Below, piece after piece: positions 43,993 through 44,301 of a DNA stretch of 44,301 nt. Position 1 is the stretch's first letter. Each line of letters opens with the position of its first letter. The stretch covers positions 1 to 44,301 of the forward strand of contig NZ_CAKZLP010000025.1 in the NCBI RefSeq assembly GCF_937127095.1, in the 5' to 3' direction. Under the pieces are notes generated by a model. That model made no database searches. It had not been told where the DNA came from and saw nothing but the letters and a program-made list of their open reading frames with translations. The stretch is from an uncultured Amphritea sp. Lineage in GTDB: Bacteria > Pseudomonadota > Gammaproteobacteria > Pseudomonadales > Balneatricaceae. The position numbers were made by a program, and so were the translations under genes.

Positions 43993-44301
43993 CTATGCGG
44001 CGGTGTCAATATCATCAACCCGACATGCAATGGCGTGTGACAGATATTTTTCCGGAAGGTTTTTATACGGTGAGTAGATTGCCAGACGCTCTTTGAGCCT
44101 GAACCCACACTCTGATGATTTAAATTCCAGCGATTTGATATTGGGCCATGCCCTCTCTGGATTAATATGGTCAACCGTCACCGGCGACACACCACCCCAG
44201 TCGTTAATTCCGGAGTGCAGATAATCTCTATAATGTTCCTGCAGGTTGGGCGGCGCCTGAATACTGATAGTCGGATCAAGAATCAACCGGGCCACAGCCA
44301 G
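43993..44301 (-). CDS. cofG: FO synthase subunit CofG (or CofG half of FbiC), 3' end only
   Basis: Partial: the frame stays open to the window edge, and only the last 102 codons are seen. They contain ISIQAPPNLQ, then INDWGGVSPVTVDHINPERAWP and RLKERLAIYSPY, the C-terminal hallmarks of 7,8-didemethyl-8-hydroxy-5-deazariboflavin synthase subunit CofG. CofG is a radical-SAM enzyme that, with CofH, makes FO, the core of coenzyme F420 and of deazaflavin photolyase antennae. The radical-SAM cysteines would lie upstream, outside the window. Whether it is a separate CofG or fused to CofH cannot be decided. It ends in its own terminator. F420 synthesis is uncommon in gammaproteobacteria. Confidence 0.85.
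   Translation of the reverse strand: MAVARLILDPTISIQAPPNLQEHYRDYLHSGINDWGGVSPVTVDHINPERAWPNIKSLEFKSSECGFRLKERLAIYSPYKNLPEKYLSHAIACRVDDIDTAA

Overview
The window reads as chromosome from a gammaproteobacterium, most likely a marine Oceanospirillales-type organism. This is inferred from the gene set: Rep/cytochrome c5/ComM/UbiK neighbourhood as in pseudomonads and relatives, GlnK-AmtB under an NtrC/sigma-54 promoter, an arginine succinyltransferase (AST) operon, a TRAP transporter tied to glycolate oxidation, a Cpx system, and a Tsx-type porin. No rRNA, tRNA, CRISPR array, insertion sequence or phage gene was recognised. Coding density is high and almost all genes look intact; only the last gene is cut by the window edge.

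Layout. 1-2.5 kb: cytochrome c5 (+) and rep helicase (-) converge on a shared hairpin terminator. 2.8-8.3 kb: a pseudo-receiver/GGDEF/EAL protein (+), then a minus-strand group ubiK - degenerate PAS-GGDEF-EAL - comM. 8.3-10.8 kb: two NtrC-type dyads and a sigma-54 promoter drive glnK-amtB, followed by a second PII gene. 10.9-17.3 kb: arginine catabolism astC - M20 hydrolase - astA - astD - astB. The usual astE is absent and a carboxypeptidase-G2-like M20 enzyme sits in its place. 17.4-20.1 kb: a membrane PAS-PAS-GGDEF-EAL protein directly behind astB. 20.1-22.9 kb: cpxA and cpxR (-), diverging from cpxP (+), with clear CpxR boxes between them and two terminators after cpxP. 23.0-24.9 kb: DUF2799 lipoprotein, pterin carbinolamine dehydratase, an FmdB-type zinc-ribbon protein and a cytochrome b562-like protein. 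25.0-29.2 kb: a two-gene RND efflux system. 29.3-40.9 kb: a glycolate/glyoxylate locus: FCD-type GntR regulator diverging from dctPQM - glcB - glcG - glcD - glcE - glcF - an unrecognised small gene, with two identical-half operators in the divergent promoter region. 41.2-42.9 kb: PAS-GGDEF-EAL protein. 43.1-44.3 kb: Tsx-like porin and the 3' end of an FO synthase (CofG) gene, implying deazaflavin/F420 chemistry.

How it works together. The window is rich in nutrient acquisition and control. Ammonium is sensed and imported by GlnK/AmtB. Arginine is broken down to glutamate and succinate by Ast enzymes. Glycolate is probably imported by the TRAP system, oxidised by GlcDEF to glyoxylate, and condensed with acetyl-CoA by GlcB to malate. 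Envelope stress is handled by Cpx. Four c-di-GMP-type proteins of very different catalytic state lie in 40 kb. The most interesting points are the AstE replacement candidate, the F420 gene fragment, the enzyme-dead GGDEF-EAL protein inside the ubiK-comM group, the uncharacterised gene at the end of the glc operon, and several unusually clean operator sites.
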